A DNA stretch of 64,000 nucleotides. It comes from Nautilus pompilius. Its lineage: Eukaryota; Mollusca; Cephalopoda; Nautilida; Nautilidae. The notes below the pieces were generated by a model. The model made no database searches. It was given only the letters and a program-made list of their open reading frames with translations, and was not told the DNA's origin. Location of the stretch: assembly GCA_018389105.1 (NCBI GenBank), contig JACATO010000308.1, positions 2,107,001 to 2,171,000 on the forward strand. Reading direction: 5' to 3'. Position numbers and translations under genes: made by a program. Shown piece after piece: positions 10,811 to 23,300 of this stretch (the first letter of the stretch is position 1; every line of letters begins with the position of its first letter).

Positions 10811-12552
10811 AAGATTAGAAGACTAAAGGCTAGTTAAGACACACTAAGGAAAAAGCTTATTTTCAGACAGGTGAGCTGCAGGCAATTTTTTGTCTATGAA
10901 TTTATTAATTTTTTCTTGGGTTCTGGAAATCATCAGAATTTGTTTGGCTATGAGATACCAATAATTACAGGTTGTGGTAGACTTTAGACTTGAATTTTAC
11001 AACAAAAGAATGAATGACTTTGTATCTTTGATTGTATAAGAATAATTCTATAGTTGTCATTTACCTGATATTTAATTGTATATAATTAGGCTGCATTTCT
11101 GTTATTACAAGGAAGAGACTGCATATCACAATTTTGGATTAAAAATTTTTTTTTGGCACAGAATCCATTAACTATCGGGTCTCTATTTTGTCCAGATATG
11201 GTACCTAAATCAATCAGTCAAATCATGTCATTGTTTCCCTTTCATTATTTGATGACAGAAATTACATTTTGGAACACACATTATTTTAATCTTTTTTTTG
11301 GTGGGTGAAAAGTAATTAAACTGTAACAGACTTAAGTAATACAAATTCTGTACAATTTTCTGCTTCTAGAAAATTATATTAAAACTGGATCTTTGAATAG
11401 GTTTGACTTGGTTTGTTCTGCCAAAATAAATGGAATGAGATGAAGTATTTAACTAATGCAAAGTTGTCTGAATCCAACTTTACTTTTTATTTTTTACTAG
11501 TTTTTTACAAAGAAAATTTTACTGTTAATATGAGGGAAAGCAGTTAAACCAAATCGTTAGTATGTTTACTACTAACTTAAACTAGAACATAAAAACCAGG
11601 GGGGAGTGTTGACTGTATTTAGAATTGTAGCCAAAAATCTTTTTGGTACAAAACATTTTGCATTTATCATAGTGCATTCAAACTCCCAATATATTTATTG
11701 TATGAAAAGTAATTATTGAGGGCTGAGCCAGAGTGAAATGGGTCACTTTGGCAATTCTTTGTGTAGATTAAGCATCAGTATGTGCACAGCAGCTCAGAAG
11801 ATGCTGATCTTTTCATCTGCTTGTAGAATCATACCAAATTTTTGTGTTTGTTTGTTTTTATCTGCATTTATACTGCCAGTTTGTTTGTTTTTTAATGGTG
11901 TGATTTGGATTGGTTTAATACAAATAGGAAAAAAAATTACTAATTAAAATGATACAAATTTAAAAGAAAAAACATTGATGCTTTGTAAACAGATAATTGC
12001 ACTAGAAATGAACAAATTGTTTTTTCTTTCTTTCTCAAATCAGATTTGGTTGTCTTAAAAATATAAAAAGCCAGAATTTTAAATATAATGTTAATTTATA
12101 TATATAGCACAATTTTACTTGCTTCCAATGAATGTGATATAACTAAGCCATTATTATATAATCCTAGCAAAGATGCTGGATTATCATTCCAAAATTGTAT
12201 ATTTTTGTATTTATAACAAATGGATATATATATATATATTTTTTTATATTAACCAGAATTCCTATTAATAAATGCTATGATATCAATATTTTTGTTGTTT
12301 TAATTTCAACTAAATTTGACTTATCAATGCTGAAAATTTTGAATATGTAGACTGATGTACCTAAACAAAGTGACAAGATCAAATTTAATTTTCCAAACAA
12401 GAGGCTGCAGCTTTGACATTTGTTTCTTCACTACTATGTTATTAGTCCAAATTTCTATTGTTGCATTTTCTCTCTCTAACTCCTATTTCTGTCTAATTCT
12501 CTTTCCATCTATCTCTCTTTTTCTATGTCTGTTTTCCCATTGCTATTTGCAG
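10811..12552. other. Intron, AT-rich
   Basis: No gene or repeat is recognised. Towards the right end there is a long pyrimidine-rich stretch (about 12470-12550) leading into an excellent 3' splice site, TTGCTATTTGCAG. Confidence 0.5.
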
Positions 12553-12579
12553 GAAACGCAATCTAATGTATCACAATAA
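12553..12579 (+). CDS. Candidate terminal exon of the plus-strand gene
   Basis: A strong acceptor (long pyrimidine tract, TTTGCAG) is followed in phase 0 by ETQSNVSQ and a TAA stop. Phase 0 matches the end of the exon at 7330-7386. An AATAAA hexamer at 12575-12580 overlaps the stop codon and could serve as polyadenylation signal, giving a very short 3' UTR. The assignment rests on splice-site quality and phase alone, because the peptide is too short to test. Confidence 0.4.
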   Translation, partial: ETQSNVSQ

Positions 12580-13114
12580 AGTTACCAAGATGTTTTTCAG
12601 TGATCCACATTCCAATAGTTAAAAAGAAATAAGGCAGTCAATTTGAATGTGAAATGAGGAACACTGGTGTAGTTCAACAAGTAGGAAGAACATTGACTTG
12701 AAATAGAGGAAATGCAGTACTACTTGACAGCTGAAAGGAAGTAAGCAGAAATATAATTTTACATTTTCTAGTTAAATGTCTTAACAAGTTAGTTTACCTT
12801 TTACCTGTGAAATGCTGATTTGGATTAGCAATGTTGGAGATGATGAAAAAAGAAATCACTAACCAGAGGACATGCAGTGAACTGAATTTGAGTTGACTAT
12901 ATATATCAAAAATTCAGTTAAAATGGGAAAGTTTGGCTATTATAGTACATAGACAATTAAGTTACACCTTAGCATTGCATCTGGGAGCTGTGCGGCAAGA
13001 TTGGGATTGATGATAAAGAAAAACAAATGTGGAATCTCTTTCTGATGTAAGGGGGAAAAATTGAAGAAACTATTTTGTATAGTCCCTTCTGTTATTTTAT
13101 TACTGCGTCAGGCT
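12580..13114. other. Intergenic sequence, nothing recognised
   Basis: AT-rich DNA after the candidate terminal exon and before the SINE. No feature was seen. Confidence 0.5.
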
Positions 13115-13462
13115 CTGCTGCTGTTGTTGTTGTTGTTGTTGAGCGAGTTGGACTTCCGAACGAGGCTCTGTCAATGGCATTGCATCCCGTAAAGACAAGT
13201 GGCCCATTCTCTGTCGAGTCCTCCTCGTTACTGAGAGATGTTCGTCGAGCCGACAAACGGCCCGGTCCCCCGACACCGTGAGCCCCAAGGACCCGGGAGG
13301 TCTCTCTCACGTCGGACGCCAAGGAGACGTCGTACAGCTGTTTCACGCTATGGCGATCATCAGCGACAACTCTCCTCCGATCCCAGCCTGGGATCGAACC
13401 CGGTACAGGAGCAACGGTCCCCTTACGGAGCTAACCCGCTACCACCTGCTCCACCGGGCCGG
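13115..13462 (-). mobile_element. tRNA-derived SINE with CAA-repeat tail
   Basis: A GC-rich island in AT-rich DNA. Read on the minus strand, the 5' end is a tRNA-like head: GGTGGAGCAGGTGGTAGCGG, then GTTAGC as an A-box region, and GGTTCGATCCC, matching the RNA polymerase III B box well. A unique body of about 250 bases follows, and the element ends in CTC plus a (CAA)6 CAGCAGCAG tail. A second CAA/CAG tract directly precedes the head (13463-13481 on the plus strand), which may be the target duplication. Open frames on both strands here (13075-13705) come from its base composition and are not genes. Confidence 0.75.
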
Positions 13463-14159
13463 TTGCTGCTGTTGTTGTTGGAACAAGAAAAGTTTCTTAT
13501 CTTTCCCTTTTAACTGGAACATCTTTTGTGAAATAGTAAAATTCCAAATCTGGATTAAAATATGCTTAGCTTTTGTAATGACAACAGGTCTCCCTTGCTT
13601 AACAGAAGTTACTGGTTGGTTCAAATGACCATATGCACTAAAATGTTGGAGACCAGTGTTCTTTAATAATGAGTGCCTAGGTATCATCTGAGACATGTAA
13701 AGCACTTTTTAAATATGGATATTAATCTGGTGCATATTATATATGCAAATATTGGTTGTATAATGAAATTATGAATATATCATTTGTAATACTAAGGAAT
13801 TTTGCTAAATATTTTTTAGTTTGTTTCTGATAATGAAGTCGTCAACATTATCCTTATTGGCTCAAACTACTTTGAGAAACATATCAGAAACTTTTATTTA
13901 GTCTGTAGTAACACACTTAGCTAGCTTATCAATATGTTTATGGTTTTTCAATGCAAAAATAACTATTAAAAAGCATAAATGGGGTTAGCTTGTTCTTTCA
14001 TTTCCAAAAGATGTATTGCTATTATCAGAGGATAAATTAAGAAAAACTTGAAGAGTGTAGGCTGTGTACTAAATTGCTTTAACAAATGCATCCATTCAAA
14101 TGAAAGAAAATGTAATGTATTTCTTAAAATAGAATAATTTGTGATTGTTGTACACTTTT

Positions 14160-14376
14160 CTGGTTGTGGATTCTTATCTAGGTTCTGGGATGATGGATCA
14201 TATGCTTACACAACTGTTTCTTAGTATGGCAGGAAACCCAGGTGGCTGGCTTGTGAAGGGCAAGAAGGTATGTCAAACTGAGCCAGCCAGTCCTGACTTG
14301 GATTCAAACTCAGGTCCCAACCGTGTAGTCTAACCAATAGGTTGATGATAAAAAAAAAAAAAAAAAAAAAAAAAAA
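14160..14376 (+). mobile_element. Probable SINE or retroposed insertion with poly-A tail
   Basis: A run of 26-27 A residues at about 14350-14376 ends a block whose opposite strand contains a tRNA-like stretch: TATTGGTTAGACTACACGG then GAGTTTGAATCC, which resembles a B box with two mismatches. Because the poly-A lies on the plus strand while the tRNA-like part reads on the minus strand, the orientation is uncertain. The open frames at 14145-14409 on both strands belong to this insert. Confidence 0.35.
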
Positions 14377-15940
14377 CTGGCAACAGCCCAGTCTTACCTG
14401 AGAAAACATCCATCTTCAATGTAGCCTACTGGTTTTAATTAACTTGAGAAAGCATATCAAACTTTGACAGCAAATAATATACCTAAATGGTTGACTAATT
14501 TTTGTTGTTATTATGTATGTTGAGGCTGGATATATTTTTCCTGAAAACTTAGTTATTTGGTAGATCTGCTGCTAACATTTTTGCATGTAAATTAAAATTT
14601 TTCTTTTACTTTAAGCTCCATGTTTAGGACCGTAAGTTTATAGGTACTTGCCTAAAATTTTGCTTCCCACAGCCGTTAAAGTTGTCATGAGTGTTAGTGA
14701 TCACACACAAAAAAGAACAGTTGATCTTGTGACGGCACTACCACAGCAATCCAAACACTGGATGGTTTGGGTTTTAGTGCGCAGCACAACAGTCAAGTAC
14801 AGGTTTTTTTGGGATATTTAATGTCAAAGGTGTTGGTGGAAAACTTTTTAGAATGAGTTTGATCACCATGTAAAGTTGGTTTAGTTTAAGGAATAAGATT
14901 GCTAACATCTATGTGCCTGACTTTCATCTTGTCAGGCCTCCATGAAGGGAACATAAGAGTTCATCTTTGTGACAATGATTGGGGTTTCCATTTGTGTAAA
15001 AGATTAGTGCAGTGGTTAAGGTGTTCTTTTCCATATCAGTCTATCTGATGTACATAGGCAAGTGTTCATTTTTGTTATAGTAAATCACCAACCACCAACT
15101 CCACACAGCAGAAAACGGTATTTTTTAATGATAAATACCAGTGTTATGTACTTGGATGCTGTTGAGATGGCAATGGCAAAATAATCCTGAAACTGTCATA
15201 TGTGGTTAACCTGGTACTTTTAGTTTGTGAACTTCCAGGATGGCAGGTTGCAGTTCAGTGGGGGTCGGAAGTATGTGCTGCTGATGAGGGCATAAAACCT
15301 GAAACAGCTGTACAACCCTTCTCTGGACGCTGACATTCGCCTTGACTCTCAACCTAGATGGGCTCTGCCAGGTTGTAAAAATGTCCTAGACATACCTAAG
15401 GAACAAAAGAGGGTGGCAGGTTATCCTGCTTGCAATCTTCTGTGTTGTTCATCTCAATGACAAATAACCAGAGAATATGGTGATGCAGCTAACTACCCAA
15501 GCACAAAGTACATGCTTTGCATGAGCAAGTAAGCTACTAATAAGGATGTACTTGTGTATTCCAGTAAGTTAATATTTTATAATTCACCTTGTTTGTTTGT
15601 TGTAAGTGACAAAACTGAATTTTTTCTAAACATCAATAGAATTCATATATATGATGTACTTTCTCCCTAATCTTAATATAGTAACTGCCTTCAAAACATT
15701 TTGGATGGAACATACTTGTTTCTAAATAAAATGAGCAGAGGTTAGTTAATAAATATCAACACTTGATTCTTTATATAAAATGACTTTGAAGCTGCATAGG
15801 TAGTATAATTTTGAGAGAAAATTTAAAATATGTTGAAACTGGCTTAAAATTCATTTGCATATAGAATCTGTCTAAAAAAAAAACAAACACCTCCACAGCA
15901 GAATGAAGTAACACAGTTTATTTTGTAACCAAATATTGCC
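14377..15940. other. Intergenic region with possible old repeats
   Basis: Mainly AT-rich DNA. A less AT-rich block at about 14990-15480 includes GTGCAGTGGTTAAGG, which looks like a tRNA A-box region, and GCATAAAACCTGAAACAGCT. This could be an old SINE or other repeat, but no complete structure is visible. Confidence 0.3.
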
Positions 15941-17227
15941 AATTGCTGTTTAAAAAAAAAAAAAAAAAAAATGACCAACATTCTGGCCGTGATCTTGAAG
16001 TCTGACCTTAGACACAGCAATGACAGGCAGCTCTGTTATATTATGACACCAATTTATTAGACTGTTGCAGCTTGACAATTGGTGGGTAACCATCAGATCT
16101 ACAAGGCTGTATATAAACAAAATATTAATAAAGGAGGTTATCACAAAAGTATCTCAAGTTTATTTCTTTAAATGCTTTACTGCAATAACTGGAACAATAT
16201 AGAAAACTGTATTTGTACACAAACTCATCATCTTCCTACTACTACTAGAATTTTAAACTATATATAATTAAATATCTTTGCAGAGGTAATTATCCTCATT
16301 AGACACTGTACCACTATCAACCAGTCATCAGGAGTAAGGCAAATGAATGTGAAAGGTAATGGATGGACCACTCTTTGAGATGGAAGGAGTATGTAATAGT
16401 CTGGCAAGTGTTTCAAACTTCATTGACTCTTAACATGAAGACATTACAAACAAAGCACCATTGTAAATAAAAACAAAATTCATATTTAATAACTTGCTAG
16501 GAAAACAAAAACTCTTTCAGGCATGTTTATAAAAAAAAGGCTGCTACAGCAAATGTGTATTGTCTGTTATGTAATTAAACAGCTGCACAAAATCTTTTAA
16601 ACAATAGACAACACTGGTAATATCTAGAATGTGATTTAAGCTCAGCAACCAGTTTCAACATCATATCACATCACAGGATGCAAAAGTTAAATGAATAATT
16701 ATCGTGCTAAACAAAGACTAATAATACTATAAAAGAAAAAATGTAGTGGATAAACATTTAAATTAAAATTAGTTTTTTTCATTTTAATCACCACTAACAA
16801 CACAATTCTTTTATTTATAGAAAAGGCTGTTGCAGACATGATGTAATTAAGGCCCCCACTGTTCTGGATAACAGGCGAGTGGTGGTTGCGCAAATAAGCT
16901 GCCATCAACTATCTCAGTCCTAGCCACTGTACAGAGCAGAAACATTTTAACTAGCAAACATATACCTGAGATTCCTTTCTGAAACATGCATGCTTTCATA
17001 CACCCTGGTATTCTGAAACATCTATGCTCTTTACTGTTACCTTTATAAACAGTGCAGAGATAGGCTTTATACAATGAGTAGCCATATTAACATATATATA
17101 ATCATCTATAAAATATTTTTTTCAGTTATAATAATGAAGGCAGAAAATAGTCTTGACAGTGACCAACCAACTGGCAGGTCACTTCTCAATCCATCAATCA
17201 AAGTCTTGTCAGAGATTATGCTATGCT
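15941..17227 (-). other. Probable 3' UTR and flank of the tensin gene
   Basis: This region lies directly downstream of the tensin stop codon on the minus strand. The complement of TTTATT at 16810-16815 gives an AATAAA about 410 bases after the stop, and further copies occur near 15916 and 16158. A T-run at 15952-15971 (as read on the minus strand) follows them. Which signal is used cannot be decided from sequence. Confidence 0.4.
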
Positions 17228-17372
17228 TCACTTGATCTTACTCTGTCCGACCATAACCTTTGTCACAAAGTTCACTATTGCATATGCAGGCTGCTCAGGA
17301 TCAAGTTCAGCAAACAAGTGGCAGGCATTGTCAGATACACCACCAGGTTTCCGGGCAACAAAACCAAAAATC
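17228..17372 (-). CDS. TNS: Tensin terminal coding exon (end of PTB domain, stop)
   Basis: Acceptor: a T-run then TTTAAG. The exon encodes residues 869-916: [20 protein letters not shown], then [17 protein letters not shown], and [11 protein letters not shown] before TGA. The block contains the last strand and C-terminal helix of the PTB fold, which in tensins is preceded by the FGFVARK strand seen here. Plus-strand open frames at 17153-17624 are antisense shadows. Confidence 0.93.
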
Positions 17373-20300
17373 CTTAAAAAAAAAAAAGAATTATTTTCAT
17401 ACCATACCTCATCAAAGAATGTAATAACTGACTTCTGTCAAAACATTCAGATTTATTTGAAGTTGTCAGCTAACAGAATTGAAAAGATTATTCAGGTTAG
17501 AAGACAACATGATGGAACATTTTACAAGATTTCACGAAAGTCTTTGTGGAGCACTTACTTTGCTTCTGCTGGTGCACCGGGTATACTTATTTTATTCCAT
17601 CTGAAAAGAAAGATAAAACAGTAATCCCACATAAACACTGATCCAGATGGCTGTAGGGCAGTTATAAAGCTATTTATAATATAATCTGTTGATGGTAGAT
17701 GTCTGTTGTGAGTAATGCGGCAGCTGCTGATGGAAACTACTTACCGTCTGTCTTCAGGATCTCCTCCACAATATGTTACAGCTGCTACAGGATAGTGGCG
17801 TCGAAAAAATAATCTGTAAATAAAGCAAAGCAGAAATTCAAGTTTGAAGTTCCACAAGAAGCTGTCAGTCTACAGTTGAGTTACTGATCAACTTACATAA
17901 ATGGAACAGTAACGGTAGTTTGATTTGATTTCTATCTGCCATGAATTACTGTGGTGAAGTGCTCATTACCTTCTGTTATTATCAGTGAGTGTGATGCCCT
18001 GTGAAGATACTTTGAAGTGAACTACTGTAGTTGGCGGCAATATTTCAGCGGCAAATGTCATCTTTGTGGCCTTGGCCACAGCTTGGGGCCCAGTCAGTGA
18101 CTCTGTGTCCACAGTGTTCAGATAGAGAACGTTGCAGGCTGCAAGAAAGAAAGGACTTGTAAGATGTGTTACAACTGGAACATGCTGACTTTAATCAGAA
18201 TGCCAAGTGAATACACTTCAGAAATACATTCAAAGAATTTCTAAATGATGATAAGAAGTCTTAATTTTGTTCTAAAACTCTATAGAACCTGCTCACACAA
18301 AACAGTCTAAAATCCAATAAACTATACTCTATACAAGTAGAATGAAAAGAACAACAATGATATGTACATTTTTACATCAATGCTGAAAGGAAAGACATTT
18401 TAGTGCTTCACATATTTCAAAGCATCCTCTCTAGGACAAACACTTTTCAACTTTTTAGAGAAAAAGAACATACCTGCACCATGAGCCAGAAGAGCAGCTG
18501 CAGAGTTAGGCACTTCAGAACTTTTTGGGCTGTCATGATTGCTTGTTTCCCCAGCAGGGTCTACATTTAAAAAAATATATATTCATGTCATATTCTTGCA
18601 CTTAAACATTATATTTCACATTTCTGATTTTACATATAGAAACTCTCACAAATCGAGGCAGGATGTAAGCATTCTGCAGAAGTAATAGTCCATACATTTT
18701 CATACACTCATTTTGTATTAACTGATTTCACAAAGACTTCACTCAAAATTCTTACATGCTTACTCACAGACAACTCTTAATATTTTCATCTTCCTAAAAG
18801 TTATTTGTTGGGTTGAATTTCGTATAATATTATCTCACTCTGCAAACAGGTGCAATTGTAGGCATTGGAGTGGTTACCTGTCTGATGTTTTCTGTACTGA
18901 AATGAAGACTACTGTAAATACAGATGGTATCTGAGAGTAAAATAAATCTCAATGTACAGTAGCAGCAAAAATTATAAGCTGATTTGGAGAAAAATTTTCA
19001 AATGTTCATAACTTTTGCTAAAATGATCAGTAAGAGTGCATTTATATTTATGAATGACACATGACAAATGTAGCAGATTTCTGTTGATCTATTTGATAAT
19101 TTACATTACTTTCTATGCATAAAATGAAACAGACTGTCACACATTACATACCTGCTTCTGGTAACACCAGTTTACATGGCAGTGCAAGTGGAGTGATGGA
19201 ATGCTGGTAAACCAGTGCTGCCAAACTTCCTAGAAAACAGGAAGCAAAATTTTATCAATACTATATAGGTGATATCACAAATCAGCTGATAAAAGGAAAT
19301 AAAGAACTCTATAAAAATACCAGTTATACATAAGTGTACATATTATGGATTTACAGAATTTCCAGGTGTATTTTTTATTTTATATTTTTCTCAGATATCC
19401 TTGATGCACTCCAGAATCCACCAGTATCTTTCTTCTAAGGAAAAAGAAAAGAAAAGAACATAAAAATCTGGTTGACTGTTCATTTTCTTTTTAGACTGAT
19501 CACATAAAATGATACTTTTAGCCTATTATGGTACAGTAATGTATAGTGAAAGTGAAAAATTGGGGGGAGGGGTCTAGAAAGTTATTATGTTGTTTATTAC
19601 CCTAAAAAAAAAATACATAGGCTTGTGAAAGTATCAAATGTATATGTAACCAAAAATCCCTTTAAGCTTTGAAAACACCTCCCATTACAATCCTTTAAAT
19701 AAATAATTAAAAATAAAATATCTACTTCCTTTTGGCACCATTTAAACATCATAAGCAACTGTCAGTAAATTGCATTTCTGGACTTATATATCCACAATGA
19801 ATTAAAAATGTAAACTTCTGCTATGGTCTCACCAAACACTGGCTCATTGGTGCATCCGCGGAGTCTAACACCCTTAGGGGTCGGTTCAATCAAGAAGTGA
19901 CGCACCAGTTCTGCTGCAGGATCTCCACCTTAATTAGAACAAGGATTTAGGTTATGTGGGTAAACATTTGGCGAGATGCTCAGTACTTTATTTCAGGGTT
20001 TTAAGTACTGATGTATTAACTTCATTTAATGTACAATGAGGGTGTGCAGCTGCTGAAACAAACAAGAGCATTGATAATGTAAACACACATAATGGATCAG
20101 CATTCTTATCTAGATGGGCAGAGTTTGAAAACCATGCAAGGAATCAGTTCAAGCCAAGAATGGAAGTTATTATCATCACAAACGTTTTTTATGGAAGAAA
20201 CATCATTGATTTTATTTATATAGTGGTGATTAGGAAGGCTTATGTTTTAATTTTTCTAATTAATAGTGTTTATATATCATTAAAACAACAATTACACAAA

Positions 20301-23300
20301 TTTTCTTCATTCAGTAAGTATTGCCTGATAATAAAAGTATTCTGTTGAAAAGCTTTTCTTCCAAAAACTCTGAGGCAGGCTGAGAATTTTTGTCTGATTA
20401 TTTCATGTTATGAACACCCAAAATGGGAACATTTAATTGGTTCTGGAAGTTTTACCAGCACCTACTGCTCTTGGCAAATGATCAAAAAATCTAGTCACAT
20501 TTAGTTTTCTGGGGAAATTTTGTAAATGCCAGCAGCAGATCAATTTCCAACTTGCTGTGGCCAAATAGTCTGATCTGTCACCTTAGCTAAAGTCAATCAG
20601 TGATTTAAGCTAATCAGTCTGGTTTTTATCTGGTCAATGGTAGTGATGCCAGATAGCCTCTAGCCATTTAAAGGTGTGGTCTCTTAAAAGGATCAGTTGA
20701 GAACCTTACTCCAAAGTCAGTGGTAAAACGTGTCTTGCACAAACCATTTCTTCATTGCTTCGTTTTTTTGTTCACGACTTTGTATTTTGTTTGTTTACTA
20801 CAACACAGCTAGAGATTCTTTTCTAGAGCTTTTGTTTAATTTGTTAACTAAGCTACAAGTCCATTTTTACGTTTTATCTTCATTGTTTAGTGTATGATTT
20901 ATGCTAGTTTCTAAGTTATGGCTGAAGTATTTAGAAAGTTATACATTTTTAGGAATATTTTTTTTTTAAGTTACTTCCCTTTGATAAAAAAATCCAGAAT
21001 TTGTAATCAGAATTATCACAATCACAAGAATATTTGTTAGCTAATAAGTTGTTAGTTTTGCTCTACCAGGCTATTTATCAAACATAGAAACTTGTTTACT
21101 TGGCTTTAATAGAGATTAAGTGTTGAAATTTATTTCCATTATTGAGAAATGATATATTTATTGGTATTATAGATTAACTGGATACTGACAAAAATTATAA
21201 TGTGTGGCTACTTTTTTGACTGGATAAAGTAATAATTTTAGTATCCTGCCAGAATCAAATTGCAAATTTTTAAATCACTGCATACAGGAGCATCTACCTA
21301 CCTAACTGGAAGTAAGGTTGAGAATATTTTAAAATCCATATACAGACGCAGGTGGATGTGACAGGTTGACAGTTTGAACACAAACAAGCAGTCTATCAGA
21401 ATGTGGTGCATAAGATATTGTCATGAAATTTACAAATGTGTAAAACTAAATTTAATTTTAAAATCTGGAAGATCTACTATTGAGAAACTAAACTCATAAA
21501 GATGAAGATAATTTAGCTGCATTTGGCATTTTTCTTATGGAAACAAAATAATATATAAAAAGTAGGATCAAGATGCTGTGTTGCAGTTTGTGTGTTTAAA
21601 ACTCATTAGGGAATTAATGGTGAATTGTGGGTATGGAATGTCTGAACGGTGCAGTGCAATGTGCTTTCAAGGTGGTGCAAGGTTACTCACCTGATTTTGT
21701 CTGTACATTAGGTGGTACCTGGGAAACCTTCAAGGCAAGCCCAAAGGCACCAGGGAAGGAGTTGCTGTCACGGACAACAAATGTGCCAGGAGCCTTATCC
21801 TTCAGAATGACAATTGCTGAAATAAAATAAATATAAATTAATAAACAAAAACTTTAAAATCATTAATAGTTACAAGTATATTTAAAATCTTTAACAAAGG
21901 GCCATTAAAATAGCAATATTTTTTTGATTTTTGAAAAAAACTAAAAAAATCAAGTAAATATATGAAATAAAATAATTACACCAATTAATAATGTGAGAGG
22001 CTTCATCAGTTTAAAGGACACAACAACATGGTGAAGGTGGTGAGCAGTTATAGAGAAGACCTACAATCTGGCGTTAGTCTTATTTCAAGTCTTACCAGCA
22101 ACAGTTCCCCAGCTGGTCTATCTGCATGGTTCCTGAATACTCTGTTTATTTGCACAAATGATGTCAAATAATATTTTGCTAAATGTTACATGTATTCAAA
22201 ATATGGCATTCCCTGTATATTTAAAGAAAAATATAATTTATTGTTCATGATACTATAATGTTATAGAAAATCACATCCCAATAATTTCATGGAATAGTTC
22301 TGGCTTACTCATCTTGCCTGGCTATACATCAAAGCAAATTATTCTTAGAAATTCCTTTTAATGCACATCTCCAGAATAATAAAACTTACTAAAAGCTAAA
22401 ATAAAATGAAAGCAAGCAGAGATTGTAAGTACTTACCATCGTCACGTGTTATGTGAGGCTTATACCAGAACTTAGATGTGTCCTTCACAAACTTAGGAGT
22501 GGTATGTACTGCATCAGAATCTGTGAACACAAAGAAACCCAGCTAAAATTAAAAGCTATATGCTTTAGAAAACATCTGAAACTTAAAGAAACAGAGAGGT
22601 CGTTGTAGAAAGATATTTTAATGCTGCTTCTGTAAATCAGCATGACTAAATAATAGGTTCTTGTAGACCCTCTCTTATACAGAGACTCACATCATCATGG
22701 GGGGAAAAAAAAGCTTATACAACTGAAATAATCAGGGGCAAACACCAGAAATTTCAAATGTGGTTAGAGTTTTTTTTGAGAATTTTGAAAGTTGATGACC
22801 ATTGTCACAAATGGGGAGAGAGAAAAAAATAACACCCAGCTAAATGAACCAAAACACTATCAACAAGGGTCAAATATTTGCTTACTGAGACAGTTTAAAT
22901 CCACTATAAAAAAGATTCCTTGCTTTATAGGAAGTACTAATATAACATATGCATCCTTTTATCAATGCTGGGCACTTGCCACAGAATACAAGTCTAATTA
23001 AAAATGCATGATCTGGCAGAGTCATAGGTATGTGAAGTGATTACTACAAACTGAGATGACAGTGATGGTTAGTTATATACAGCAACTTGTGTTGAAGCTA
23101 CAGTTGAATTTACAAATAAAAACTGACATAAGAAAAAACAAACGTAGTCAGCCCCATTTATTTTCAGTTTAATGTCAGAGAATCAAAAAGCAATCATCAG
23201 AAGGATCATGCTACCTAATTGGTTGTGTTGTTGACATCTATTTATTGATAATTTCTTGTCTTCTAGGCCATTAAATAACAACAGTGACTGCAGATCTCTG

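Noticed and set aside
13380..13462. A tRNA gene on the minus strand
   Set aside because: A and B boxes are visible, but a proper cloverleaf is not, and the sequence continues into a SINE body with a CAA tail.
13075..13705. Several overlapping open frames on both strands in the GC-rich block
   Set aside because: They lie inside or across a tRNA-derived SINE. The lack of stops reflects high GC content and CAA/CTG repeats, and no protein motif is present.
17153..17624. Plus-strand frames of 74 and 133 codons near the tensin terminus
   Set aside because: They overlap the last tensin coding exons on the opposite strand and have no independent support.
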